Positions 7,539 to 15,807 of a DNA stretch of 64,000 nucleotides are shown here, one piece after another. Location: contig JAQXIE010000024.1 of NCBI GenBank assembly GCA_029007645.1, positions 48,072-112,071 of the forward strand, given 5' to 3'. Position numbers and translations under genes: made by a program. The notes beneath the pieces were generated by a model. That model was not told where the DNA came from. It saw nothing but the letters and a program-made list of their open reading frames with translations, and made no database searches. The DNA comes from Bacteroidales bacterium. Lineage in GTDB: Bacteria > Bacteroidota > Bacteroidia > Bacteroidales > Muribaculaceae. Numbering within the stretch: position 1 is the first letter of the stretch; each line of letters opens with the position of its first letter.

Positions 7539-8783
7539 ATGAGATTCCCGGTTATTGTGCTGATATTGCTGTTCGTATTCACGGCATGCATATGCGCGTA
7601 TATTCTTAAGGACATAAATTCATACGCGTCACGGCCTAACAGGAAGCGCATCGCAAGGATATTCGTGATTGTGATGGTGCTGATGTTCGGCGTGCTTGCC
7701 TTAGGCGTGGCTTTGCCTCGTGATGGCAGCTGTGACGATGTGCTGCCCGTGATGTGGATTATATTCAGCTACAGCACTGTCCTGATAGCCGGGACGGTTT
7801 ATTGCCTCTGCTCGTTGATAGGACGACTGATCAATCTCGGCTCCCGCCGCCTTGTGAATTTCGGCGCCATGGTCGGCGTTCCGCTCGCGATCCTCGTGTT
7901 CCTCATAATGTGGTGGGGAGTCCTCTATACACGCCATGACACTCAGGTGCGCGAACTGGCTGTGGAATCGCCAAGGGTACCCGCAAATTTCAACGACTAT
8001 ACCATCGTACAGATCAGCGACGCCCATGTGGGAACATGGGGCAACGACACATCCTTTATCAGCAAACTGGTCACCGAGATCAACAATCTGAAACCCGATG
8101 CGATCGTATTCACGGGCGATATAGTGAACCGCAAGACTTCCGAACTCGAGCCCTTCAGGAAGGTGTTTGCGCGCCTCAAAGCCAAAGATGGCGTGTTCTC
8201 GATACTGGGCAACCATGATTACGGCGATTATGTATATTGGGAGAGCGATGATGCAAAGGTTAAAAACCTGCAGAAACTCAAGGACTGGCAGACGGAAATG
8301 GGCTGGACCATGCTCAATAACTCCCATGCCTTCTTGCATCGCGGAAATGACTCGATTGCGATGATCGGTGTGGAGAACTGGGGCGAACCGCCGTTCAAAC
8401 AATATGGCAATTTGCGCACGGCCCTGACTACTCCCGACCGCCGACTCGGCAGCTATGATGATAATTTCAAGATATTGCTGACACATAATCCGATGCACTG
8501 GAGCCGGGAGGTGGTGAAAAAGAGCAATATCGACCTGACGATGTCGGGCCATACGCATGCCATGCAGATGGAGCTGGATATAGCCGGACGCAGATTCTCG
8601 CCGGCATCCTGGCGCTATCCCGAATGGGGCGGCGAATACAAAGCCCTGTCGCGCGACTCTGTGCCGATGTCGCTCTATGTAAATATCGGATGCGGTGAGG
8701 TTGGCGTCCCTATGCGTATCGGTGCCACCCCCGAAATTACGATGATAAAGTTGAAATCTCAGGATCCCAGGCTTCATGAATAA
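7539..8783 (+). CDS. Membrane metallophosphoesterase
   Basis: 414 residues. Four hydrophobic segments in the first 130 residues (about 4-22, 41-60, 70-95, 110-130), then a calcineurin-like phosphoesterase domain facing the periplasm or outer leaflet. All family motifs are present: DAHVG (161-165), GDIVNR (193-198), GNHDYG (224-229), a THNP stretch, and SGHTHAMQ near 320. This is the layout of YkuE/YaeI-type enzymes, some of which act on lipid-linked phosphates; the substrate here is unknown. It follows the acyltransferase by 10 bp and its last 8 bp overlap folK, so the group is probably co-transcribed. Confidence 0.88.
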   Translation: MRFPVIVLILLFVFTACICAYILKDINSYASRPNRKRIARIFVIVMVLMFGVLALGVALPRDGSCDDVLPVMWIIFSYSTVLIAGTVYCLCSLIGRLINLGSRRLVNFGAMVGVPLAILVFLIMWWGVLYTRHDTQVRELAVESPRVPANFNDYTIVQISDAHVGTWGNDTSFISKLVTEINNLKPDAIVFTGDIVNRKTSELEPFRKVFARLKAKDGVFSILGNHDYGDYVYWESDDAKVKNLQKLKDWQTEMGWTMLNNSHAFLHRGNDSIAMIGVENWGEPPFKQYGNLRTALTTPDRRLGSYDDNFKILLTHNPMHWSREVVKKSNIDLTMSGHTHAMQMELDIAGRRFSPASWRYPEWGGEYKALSRDSVPMSLYVNIGCGEVGVPMRIGATPEITMIKLKSQDPRLHE

Positions 8784-9156
8784 TCAAGTTGTGATCTGTA
8801 TTGGTGGAAACCTCGAGCCCAGAGTCGGCAATGTGGCTGCCGCGCGCGACAGGCTGCTGACCGTCCTGAAGGATCCGCATGTGTCCGATATCTATGAAAC
8901 GCCTGAAATTCACGGCATAGGTCGTCCGTATATGAATATGGTCATATCCGGAACCACAGATCTCGATATCGACAGCCTCAACATGATGTGCAAGGACTTT
9001 GAAATCAAATCGGGCCGCGATGCCGAGGCCCGCCTCCGGGGCGATGTGCCCGTGGATATTGATATCGTCAGATGTAATGACCGGATTTTAAGACCGGAAG
9101 ATTACCGGCAGCAGTTCTTCCGTATCGGTGCTATAAGCCTTGGGCTGAAGTTATGA
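8776..9156 (+). CDS. folK: Short HPPK (FolK)-like protein
   Basis: 126 residues. HPPK transfers pyrophosphate from ATP to 6-hydroxymethyl-7,8-dihydropterin in folate synthesis. Matching features: VICIGGNLEPRVGNVAAARD (family: I-x-x-GSNLG), SDIYETPEI (family: SxxYxTxP), YMNMVISG (family: FLNxV), GRDAEARLRGDVPVDIDIV (family: GR..R.GPR.LDIDIL) with the two metal-binding Asp residues in VDIDI. It is shorter than the usual 150-170 residues and lacks the C-terminal segment that contributes to substrate binding; the GSN serine is Gly and the PR of GPR is altered. It may be a divergent active enzyme or a degenerate one. Overlaps its neighbours by 8 bp and 4 bp. Confidence 0.72.
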   Translation: MNNQVVICIGGNLEPRVGNVAAARDRLLTVLKDPHVSDIYETPEIHGIGRPYMNMVISGTTDLDIDSLNMMCKDFEIKSGRDAEARLRGDVPVDIDIVRCNDRILRPEDYRQQFFRIGAISLGLKL

Positions 9157-10586
9157 AGGGGAGAGTCTGCAGCATAAAGATGCAAAGGTGCAAGTACATT
9201 GTCAGTGATCTGGTGATGACCGCCGTCGCTTTCTTTATTTTCAATATCTGCAGATACTCCATCCTGGCCCGGCTCCGCTCGAATTACGAAGACTTGTGGC
9301 TATATGTACTGAGCGATAAGCTGATATTCGAAGATATCCTGATTCCTCTTGTGATGCTCGGCATCTATGCCTTGTCGGGATTCTATAACCATCCGTTCCA
9401 GAAATCGCGGCTTTCGGTCGTTGCCAACACTTTTAGCACCGCATTCATAGGCGCTGTGTGCATTTATATGGTAGTCCTGCTCAACGATATCGGCATGCGC
9501 CGTATGGACTATCTGATGATTCTGATCCTCATGGCCTTGATCTTCATTTTTGTCTACACAGGCAGATATCTGATTACCCGCAGGTTCATGGACAAGCTGC
9601 AGAACCGTGAGGTAGTGAGCAGCACGTTAATAATTGGCAATTCAGACGAGAGCCGCCGTATGGCGCGCCGTATCATGTCCGACCGCACGCAGCTGTCGCG
9701 CGACATAATCGGCTTTATCCGTCTGCCCGACGAAGAGGACAAAAATGATGTGCGTGACGATGCGCGGGTATGGAATCTGGACCAGATTGCCGATGTATGT
9801 GCCGTTGAAAAACCCGATCAGCTTGTGATTGCCACCATGCACCGCAGCGACCGCCGGGTTATGGAGATTGTCGACAGTCTGCTCTTTCTGGACATTCCTA
9901 TCAAAATCGCTCCGGACACGCTGTCGTATGTCACCAGCAACATCCGTCTCGGCGACATCATGGGCACGCCCTTTGTCGACCTTACGTCTCCGCGTCTCAG
10001 CGACTTCCAGGCCAATCTGAAGCGCCTCCTTGATGTCGTGGCCTCTGCATTGATGCTTATCTTGCTCAGTCCGCTGCTGCTGTGTGTGGCCATCATGGTC
10101 AAAAAATCGTCCAAAGGTCCCGCCATCTACTCGCAGCAACGTCTCGGGCGCAGGCAGAAACCGTTCACAATCTATAAGTTCCGCACCATGATTCTCGACT
10201 CGGAACCTTGCGGTCCCCGGCTCACTGACGATGACGACCCCAGAATCACCGGCATCGGCCGTTTTCTCCGGAAATACCGCATCGATGAACTGCCACAGCT
10301 GTGGAACGTGCTCCGCGGCGACATGTCGCTTGTCGGCCCACGACCCGAAAGGGAATTCTTCGTGAAGCAGTTTCTGGAGGAGGCTCCATATTTCTCGCTC
10401 GTCTATCAGATACGTCCCGGCATAACGTCGTGGGGTATGGTGAAATACGGCTATGCCTCCAACGTCCGGCAGATGGTGGAGCGATCACGCTACGAACTGG
10501 TTTATCTGAACAACATGTCAATTGCTACCGACATCAAGATTCTGGCATACACAATAAGAACTGTTTTATCGGGACAAGGCAAATAG
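9153..10586 (+). CDS. Undecaprenyl-phosphate sugar phosphotransferase (polyprenyl glycosylphosphotransferase)
   Basis: 477 residues. Four to five transmembrane helices in the first 140 residues, a central CoA-binding-like (Rossmann) domain (about 150-280, with TLIIGNSDESRRMA), then the membrane-associated catalytic bacterial sugar transferase domain: KRLLDVVASALMLILLSPLL, QQRLGRRQKPFTIYKFRTM, and DELPQLWNVLRGDMSLVGPRP, all standard motifs. The enzyme moves a sugar-1-phosphate from an NDP-sugar to undecaprenyl phosphate, the first step of capsule, O-antigen or exopolysaccharide synthesis. No other polysaccharide genes are next to it, so it is an orphan initiating transferase. The ATG overlaps the folK stop (ATGA). 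An alternative start at 9180 (MQRCKYIVSD) is possible. Confidence 0.9.
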   Translation: MKGRVCSIKMQRCKYIVSDLVMTAVAFFIFNICRYSILARLRSNYEDLWLYVLSDKLIFEDILIPLVMLGIYALSGFYNHPFQKSRLSVVANTFSTAFIGAVCIYMVVLLNDIGMRRMDYLMILILMALIFIFVYTGRYLITRRFMDKLQNREVVSSTLIIGNSDESRRMARRIMSDRTQLSRDIIGFIRLPDEEDKNDVRDDARVWNLDQIADVCAVEKPDQLVIATMHRSDRRVMEIVDSLLFLDIPIKIAPDTLSYVTSNIRLGDIMGTPFVDLTSPRLSDFQANLKRLLDVVASALMLILLSPLLLCVAIMVKKSSKGPAIYSQQRLGRRQKPFTIYKFRTMILDSEPCGPRLTDDDDPRITGIGRFLRKYRIDELPQLWNVLRGDMSLVGPRPEREFFVKQFLEEAPYFSLVYQIRPGITSWGMVKYGYASNVRQMVERSRYELVYLNNMSIATDIKILAYTIRTVLSGQGK

Positions 10587-10619
10587 CTCCCGGTCCATAG
10601 AAGTACGGAAGGACACGAT

Positions 10620-12419
10620 ATGGCTTACAAGGAAACACATAACAGGTTCACCGACTGGTGGATGAAGGTTGTGATATGGCGCGAGCATCATATCAAGGAA
10701 CGCACGTTTGTCGTGTTCCTGGCTCTGGTGGTCGGGATCTTCGGCGGATTTGCCGCCCAGTTGCTGAAATTTATCATATCTTCCATAGCCGGATGGCTGA
10801 CTTCGCATTTCTCGACCACCGGGGCGAATTACCTTTATCTGGTATATCCCGTGGTCGGCATTGTCCTTACGGTGCTGTTTGTGAAATATGTAGTCAAAGA
10901 CAATATCTCGCACGGTGTGACCAAGGTGCTGTATGCCATTTCCCGTAATAAATCGCGGTTGAAGAAGAAAAACATGTACGCGTCGCTCGTCGCATCGGGA
11001 ATCACAATCGGTTTCGGCGGTTCGGTCGGTGCCGAGGGTCCTATCGTATACACAGGCGCGGCCATCGGTTCCAACATCGGGCAGGCCTTCCGTCTGTCGC
11101 CCAAGGTGTTGATGGTGCTGGTCGGTTGTGGTGCCGCGGCAGGTATTGCCGGCATTTTCCGTGCTCCGATCGCCGGTATGCTGTTTACGCTCGAGGTGCT
11201 GATGATCGACCTGACCGGCGTCACCGTTATGCCCCTGTTGGTGTCATCGATCGCCGGCGCCACAGTGGCTTATGTACTTGAAGGTTACAGCTCCGAATTC
11301 TTCTTCTCGCAGTCCGAACCGTTCCTGACTTCCAGAATTCCCTGGGCAATCGTGCTCGGCGTAATCTGCGGCCTGGTCAGCTTCTACTTTACCAAGGTCA
11401 TGTTCATGATGGAAACCATTTTCGGCAGGATCGGACGTCAGATAGATAAAATAATTGCCGGAGGTGTGGTCATCGCGGGACTGGTCTTTATATTCCCGCC
11501 GCTATACGGCGAAGGTTACGGGGCGATCAACAATCTGCTCGAGGGTAACGTCTCGGCGGTTGTCGACGGCACGATCTTCTATGTGGACCGTGCCAACGTA
11601 TGGTTCATCGCTCTCTTTATCGCTTCAATTATCCTGATGAAGGCATTCGCCACTTCGGCCACAAACGGCGCCGGCGGTGTCGGCGGTACGTTCGCGCCTT
11701 CGTTGTTTGTCGGTGCTCTGACCGGATTCCTCTTCGCCTATATACTCAACAACCTCGACCTCGGCATCGAATTGTCGCAGAAAAATTTCACGCTCATGGG
11801 CATGGCGGGTGTGATGAGCGGCGTCATGCATGCTCCGCTGATGGCCATCTTCCTTACGGCCGAGATGACCGGTGGTTACAACCTGTTTCTGCCCCTGCTG
11901 ATCGTTTCTACGCTTGCTTATATCACCATCCAGCTCTTCCTGCCTTACAGCATCTATACCATGCGTCTTGCCAAGGCCGGCGACCTCCTGACTCACCAGA
12001 AGGACAAGGCGGTGTTGACGCTCATGAAGATCGACAAGTTGATTGAAACCGAGTTCAAGACCGTGCGCCCTGAAATGAATCTTAAGGAGATGGTCGACGT
12101 GATCTCGGTTTCGACCCGCAATCTGTTTCCGGTCGTCGACTCCGAAGGCTATCTTAAGGGAGTCGTGCAGCTCGACGATATACGCAACATCATGTTCCGT
12201 ACCGACCTCTATAAGAAAATGCATGTTTCGCGTTTCATGACGGCAGCTCCGGCCATGATCGACATCAACGAAAGCATGGACAAGGTGATGCATACTTTCG
12301 ACAAGACGAATGCCTGGAATCTACCTGTCGTTGACAAGGGAAAGTATGTCGGCTTCGTGTCAAAATCCAAAATTTTCAATTCCTACCGTCAGGTACTCAA
12401 ACATTTCCTCGACGACTAA
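10620..12419 (+). CDS. ClC-family chloride channel/antiporter with CBS pair
   Basis: 599 residues. About ten hydrophobic segments to residue 440, then two CBS domains (about 460-590), likely an adenine-nucleotide sensor. ClC hallmarks: GSVGAEGPIVYTGAAIGSNIG, with the gating Glu in GAEGP, and GGVGGTFAPSLFVGALTG (family GGxFxPxL). Having the gating Glu leaves either a Cl-/H+ antiporter or a gated channel open. The N-terminus carries a cytoplasmic helix (about residues 1-25). It follows the sugar transferase by 33 bp on the same strand; no separate promoter was seen between them. The start ATG at 10620 is preceded by AAGGACACG, a weak purine-rich site. Confidence 0.93.
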   Translation: MAYKETHNRFTDWWMKVVIWREHHIKERTFVVFLALVVGIFGGFAAQLLKFIISSIAGWLTSHFSTTGANYLYLVYPVVGIVLTVLFVKYVVKDNISHGVTKVLYAISRNKSRLKKKNMYASLVASGITIGFGGSVGAEGPIVYTGAAIGSNIGQAFRLSPKVLMVLVGCGAAAGIAGIFRAPIAGMLFTLEVLMIDLTGVTVMPLLVSSIAGATVAYVLEGYSSEFFFSQSEPFLTSRIPWAIVLGVICGLVSFYFTKVMFMMETIFGRIGRQIDKIIAGGVVIAGLVFIFPPLYGEGYGAINNLLEGNVSAVVDGTIFYVDRANVWFIALFIASIILMKAFATSATNGAGGVGGTFAPSLFVGALTGFLFAYILNNLDLGIELSQKNFTLMGMAGVMSGVMHAPLMAIFLTAEMTGGYNLFLPLLIVSTLAYITIQLFLPYSIYTMRLAKAGDLLTHQKDKAVLTLMKIDKLIETEFKTVRPEMNLKEMVDVISVSTRNLFPVVDSEGYLKGVVQLDDIRNIMFRTDLYKKMHVSRFMTAAPAMIDINESMDKVMHTFDKTNAWNLPVVDKGKYVGFVSKSKIFNSYRQVLKHFLDD

Positions 12420-12470
12420 GGGGTAGTGGAAATCCGATGACCCGTAGTGGACCATACGTTAGCGGACACA

Positions 12471-12496
12471 AAAAAAGCAGGCGTTAAGCCTGCTTT
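12471..12496 (-). terminator. Intrinsic terminator of the tRNA-Arg pair
   Basis: Perfect 9-bp stem, AAAGCAGGC (12474-12482) / GCCTGCTTT (12488-12496), loop of 5. On the minus strand the stem runs into TTTTTT (complement of 12471-12476), so it terminates transcription coming from the tRNA genes just upstream. It could also work in the plus direction for the ClC gene, although the T-tract there is short. Confidence 0.85.
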
Positions 12497-12498
12497 AG

Positions 12499-12572
12499 TG
12501 ACTCCTACAGGATTCAAACCTGTAACCTTCTGATCCGTAGTCAGATGCTCTATTCAGTTGAGCTAAGGAGCC
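12499..12572 (-). tRNA. tRNA-Arg (ACG), second of a tandem pair
   Basis: 74 nt, minus strand. Acceptor stem GGCTCCT / AGGAGTC with discriminator A, D arm from TAGCTCAACTGAATAGAGC, anticodon stem TCTGA / TCAGA with loop CTACGGA giving anticodon ACG, T arm ACAGG-TTTGAAT-CCTGT. No CCA is encoded. It lies only 4 bp downstream of the other copy (in transcription order) and shares its core exactly; differences are confined to stems and are compensated. Confidence 0.95.
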
Positions 12573-12576
12573 AGTG

Positions 12577-12650
12577 TGATTCGTGCAGGATTCAAACCTG
12601 CAACCTTCTGATCCGTAGTCAGATGCTCTATTCAGTTGAGCTAACGAACC
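12577..12650 (-). tRNA. tRNA-Arg (ACG), first of a tandem pair
   Basis: 74 nt, minus strand. Acceptor stem GGTTCGT / ACGAATC, discriminator A, same D arm and anticodon arm (loop CTACGGA, anticodon ACG) as its neighbour, T arm GCAGG-TTTGAAT-CCTGC, no encoded CCA. Transcribed from the promoter at 12678-12709, with about 20 bases of leader. Confidence 0.95.
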
Positions 12651-12677
12651 ATGCATTTCGTTCCCGATTTGCGATTG

Positions 12678-12709
12678 CAAAATTACTACTTTTTTGCGAC
12701 CTGTGCAAA
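12678..12709 (-). promoter_or_regulatory. Promoter of the tRNA-Arg pair
   Basis: Minus strand: TTTG (12706-12709), 20-bp spacer, TAATTTTG (12678-12685), an exact consensus match. Predicted start near 12671, about 20 bases before the first tRNA. Confidence 0.8.
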
Positions 12710-12762
12710 TATTTTCTTTACTTTATTTAATCAAAATTTTTAATCTCTTGACTCCGTAGCGT

Positions 12763-13581
12763 TTACAGGCAAATAATAATTGCCAGGTAAAGCGTGACGG
12801 CGGGAAGTACCAGCAGCAGCGAATCGATGCGGTCCAGTATGCCGCCATGGCCCGGTATCAGATTACCGCTGTCCTTGATGTGAAGCGACCGTTTCATAAG
12901 TGATTCCACCAGGTCGCCCCATGTGCCGAACACGCTCACTGTGGCGGCCAGTCCAAGCCATATGCCTAATGTGCCGAAGCCTCCAAGCCCGAAGAAGTCG
13001 TTGAAACAGTAATAGAACAGCACCGAGAAACCGAGGTTGAAGATCAGACCGCCGAAGAAGCCTTCCCACGATTTCTTAGGGGAAATGCGCTCGAACAATC
13101 TATGTTTTCCCAACATCGAGCCCACCAGGAACGCGCCCGTGTCGTTGATCCATATAAAGATAAAGATGGCCAGGATCAGCATGGGGTGAATCAGATATGC
13201 AATTGCTGTCATCAGCAGCATCGGCAGCCCTATATACAGCTGTTTGAATGCCGACAGAGCCATCTCCTTGACCGGATTTCCCTCCACGATATAGAGTTGC
13301 TCGATGAGCCGCACAACCATCGCCGCTACCCACATCAGCATTGCTTCGGGCATTATGGGCGCGATGGCAAGACAGATGCATCCGGTGATATCGATAATAA
13401 GAACCGGAAGCTCTTCGCGCGACAACTCATGAAACATTTTGCTCATTTCGATGCATGCCAGCGTCGACAGCAAAACGCCGAGCGCAAACACTCCCCAGTA
13501 GCCGCACAAGATGCAGCATATGATTATTGCACAATATACGACTCCGGAAACGCTCCGGATCAATAGCTTATGGAAGTCCAT
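12763..13581 (-). CDS. cdsA: Phosphatidate cytidylyltransferase CdsA
   Basis: 272 residues from the ATG at 13581 (MDFHKLLIRSVSGVVYC); the frame is open further upstream but without sense for the family. CdsA makes CDP-diacylglycerol from CTP and phosphatidate at the inner membrane, the precursor of all phospholipids. About seven to eight hydrophobic helices. The C-terminal CTP-transferase signature is clear: KRSLHIKDSGNLIPGHGGIL followed by DRIDS, including the two Asp residues that bind metal. It comes 65 bp after nfo, last gene of the minus-strand run that begins near rpoD. Confidence 0.95.
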   Translation of the reverse strand: MDFHKLLIRSVSGVVYCAIIICCILCGYWGVFALGVLLSTLACIEMSKMFHELSREELPVLIIDITGCICLAIAPIMPEAMLMWVAAMVVRLIEQLYIVEGNPVKEMALSAFKQLYIGLPMLLMTAIAYLIHPMLILAIFIFIWINDTGAFLVGSMLGKHRLFERISPKKSWEGFFGGLIFNLGFSVLFYYCFNDFFGLGGFGTLGIWLGLAATVSVFGTWGDLVESLMKRSLHIKDSGNLIPGHGGILDRIDSLLLVLPAVTLYLAIIICL

Positions 13582-13646
13582 TCGGTTTCGGGTTATAACT
13601 TTAATATTATTTGACAATCCTATTCGGCTATGGTTTAAAGACCGAG

Positions 13647-14498
13647 TCAGGCTTTGGTCCGAATCTGATCGTATAACCACTGGATTTCGTTGGGCCAGTC
13701 TTCGGGATCCGGTGTCTCGAGAATCAGCGGCATGTTGTCGAAACGGCTGTCGTTCACAAGACGTACCCAGAATTCCGGTCCGAGCGACCCCTTACCGATC
13801 TGCTCATGACGGTCGATATGCGATCCGTACGTGCGCTTGTTGTCATTGAGGTGCATAGCACGCAGATAGCCACTGCCGATAACGTCGTCAAATTCCTTCC
13901 ACGTCTTCGCATAACCTTCCGGCGAGGCCAGGTCATAACCGGCGGAGTGGCTGTGGCATGTATCCACACATACGCCGATGCGCTGCTTGTCTTCCACTCG
14001 GTCGATGATATATGCCAGCTGCTCGAAATTCCATCCCAGATTCGAGCCTTGGCCTGCAGTCGACTCGAGAACCGCCGTGACTCCGCTTGTCTTGTCAAGC
14101 GTGATGTTGATACTCTCGGCTATCAGCGCCAGACATGCCTCCACCTCCATCTGATTCAGGTGGCTTCCCGGATGGAAGTTAAGCATTTTAAGTCCTAATT
14201 TCTCGCACCTCTGCATCTCGTCGAGAAATGACTTGCGCGACTTGGCCAGCTTCTCGGGGTCGGGACTTCCGAGATTGATCAGAAAATTGTCGTGCGGCAG
14301 AATATAATCGGCCGTGAAGCCTCCGGCCTCGCAATTGGCCTTGAATTCATCGGCCACTTTGTCAGTAATTGCTTTGGATACCCAGCGGGCGCTTGAGCCG
14401 GTGAAAAGCGCGAATGCTTTCGCGCCGATTTTGCTTGCCATGAGCGGAGCGTTCTGAACGCCTCCTTCGGTGCTGACGTGTGCTCCTATATATTTCAT
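13647..14498 (-). CDS. nfo: Endonuclease IV (Nfo)
   Basis: 283 residues, normal length. A cytoplasmic AP endonuclease of base-excision repair that cuts 5' to abasic sites using three zinc ions. The protein starts MKYIGAHVSTEGG, nearly the family consensus; an ATG two codons upstream (14504) is also possible. Zinc-ligand segments visible: NFHPGSH, VLESTAGQGSNLG, VCVDTCHSHSAGYDL, MHLNDNK, HIDRHEQIGKG, and LILETPDP near the end. It follows a SpoU methyltransferase gene by 37 bp and precedes cdsA by 65 bp. Confidence 0.95.
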   Translation of the reverse strand: MKYIGAHVSTEGGVQNAPLMASKIGAKAFALFTGSSARWVSKAITDKVADEFKANCEAGGFTADYILPHDNFLINLGSPDPEKLAKSRKSFLDEMQRCEKLGLKMLNFHPGSHLNQMEVEACLALIAESINITLDKTSGVTAVLESTAGQGSNLGWNFEQLAYIIDRVEDKQRIGVCVDTCHSHSAGYDLASPEGYAKTWKEFDDVIGSGYLRAMHLNDNKRTYGSHIDRHEQIGKGSLGPEFWVRLVNDSRFDNMPLILETPDPEDWPNEIQWLYDQIRTKA

Positions 14499-14535
14499 TG
14501 TCATGTGTCGGTTTTAATGGTGATTAATCCGGTAT

Positions 14536-15276
14536 CTATTTTACAAACTGTGCCAGGACCACGGCTGTGGCTATGGCTACATTCAGCGATTCTCCATGAT
14601 TGTCGGTGGCCGGAGGAATGTGCAGCCCCTGGGTCAGCATGCCGCGCATCTGCTCGCTGATGCCCGTACCCTCATTGCCCATGACGATGAACCCATGATC
14701 GGACAATGTGCTCCTGAAGATGTTCTCTCCTTCAAGCAGCGTACCGTAAACGGGCATCGTGGGATGGTCCTTCACTATGTCGGCAAGATTGCAGTAATGG
14801 ACCTGTACGGCACCGAGCGATCCCATCGTAGCCTGGACCGTCTTGGGGTTGTAGCAGTCCACGCAATCGTGGCTGGCGAGGATGTCGAATATTCCGAACC
14901 AGTGGCAGGTCCTGATTATCGTTCCTAAATTGCCGGGGTCGCGAACACCGTCGAGCATCAGGTACAGACGGGAATCGTCGATCACGGGAGCCACGTCGGC
15001 GGGAATTCTGAAAATGCCCATCACTGACGACGGTGTGGTGAAACTCCCCAGGGCCTTCATTTCGGCCGGTGTGGCTTCGTAGACTATGCCGGCCGATGCA
15101 ACGAGGCTATCGGGCAGTTCGGCCTCGGGCGTGGCGATGAGAGCCTCCATGGTGTAATGGCTGCTCATGTCGGTCACTGCCTTCATCCCCTCGGCCGCGA
15201 AGAGTCCGTGCCGGCGTCTCATCTTGACCGTCTGAAGATTGCCGTATAAAGTGGCTTTCGTCCTTGATAATCTCAT
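14536..15276 (-). CDS. SpoU/TrmH-family RNA 2'-O-methyltransferase
   Basis: 246 residues. An N-terminal substrate-binding domain (about 1-95) precedes the SPOUT knot domain. Motif 1 is VRDPGNLGTIIRTCHWFGI, motif 2 IVMGNEGTGIS, motif 3 IPPATDNHGESLNVAIATAVVL, the usual three motifs that form the SAM-binding trefoil knot; the Asn-x-x-x-x-x-x-Arg of motif 1 supplies the catalytic Arg. It methylates the ribose of a tRNA or rRNA nucleotide (RlmB/TrmH/TsnR-like); the target is not evident. It sits 4 bp after yraN. Confidence 0.9.
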   Translation of the reverse strand: MRLSRTKATLYGNLQTVKMRRRHGLFAAEGMKAVTDMSSHYTMEALIATPEAELPDSLVASAGIVYEATPAEMKALGSFTTPSSVMGIFRIPADVAPVIDDSRLYLMLDGVRDPGNLGTIIRTCHWFGIFDILASHDCVDCYNPKTVQATMGSLGAVQVHYCNLADIVKDHPTMPVYGTLLEGENIFRSTLSDHGFIVMGNEGTGISEQMRGMLTQGLHIPPATDNHGESLNVAIATAVVLAQFVK

Positions 15277-15280
15277 AATG

Positions 15281-15781
15281 TCAGTTTTCTGGCTTCTCGG
15301 GCTTCTTAGGCTTCGGTTCCTCCCAGGGCTCGTCGCTTTCTTTGGTTTTCCGTCTGTTCGACGGCCTTGACGGCCGCGGATGCACCCGAGTGCGCAACGG
15401 CGATATGAACGCGTCAGGATAGTGCTCGAGCTTGTAGTCTTCCTTGGTGCCTGTGATGGTGATGATGTCGAAACGATACCAGTACAGCACCGGCAACGCC
15501 CGCAGGTACATGTCCGCTCCGCTCAGCATTTTGTTCTGTTTCTGCTTGTCGACGGCATAAAGAGCGTCGACATAGTCGGACGACCGCGCTTTCACCTCGA
15601 CGAAAACAATCTCGTTGTCTTTTTCCGCAATCAGGTCAATTTCAATATGACGCATGCGGAAATTGCGCTCGCGGATCGTGTAGCCCTGTTTGATCAGGTA
15701 ATCTGCGGCTATATTTTCAGCAAGGGCACCCCATTCTCGATTAGAGGTGCCCTGTGCCTGTTTGTCAATATCGCGAGCCAT
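15281..15781 (-). CDS. yraN: YraN (UPF0102) nuclease-fold protein
   Basis: 166 residues; the core (about 15-125) is the Holliday-junction-resolvase-like fold of UPF0102. Seen: REWGALAENIAADYLIKQGYTIRERNFR, then HIEIDLIAEKDNEIVFVEVKARS, which holds the Asp and Glu-x-Lys residues of a PD-(D/E)xK nuclease site. The molecular role in cells is unsettled. The C-terminal 40 residues are Pro/Lys/Arg/Glu-rich (RTRVHPRPSRPSNRRKTKES) and longer than in typical family members, so probably disordered. The gene lies 26 bp after nadC. Confidence 0.88.
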   Translation of the reverse strand: MARDIDKQAQGTSNREWGALAENIAADYLIKQGYTIRERNFRMRHIEIDLIAEKDNEIVFVEVKARSSDYVDALYAVDKQKQNKMLSGADMYLRALPVLYWYRFDIITITGTKEDYKLEHYPDAFISPLRTRVHPRPSRPSNRRKTKESDEPWEEPKPKKPEKPEN

Positions 15782-15807
15782 GTGGCGGTGCCGTTAAGGA
15801 ACAGGCC

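Noticed and set aside
7701..8777. 358-codon minus-strand frame opposite the metallophosphoesterase gene
   Set aside because: The plus strand contains all catalytic motifs of the phosphoesterase; the antisense frame is rich in His and Arg as expected for a shadow frame.
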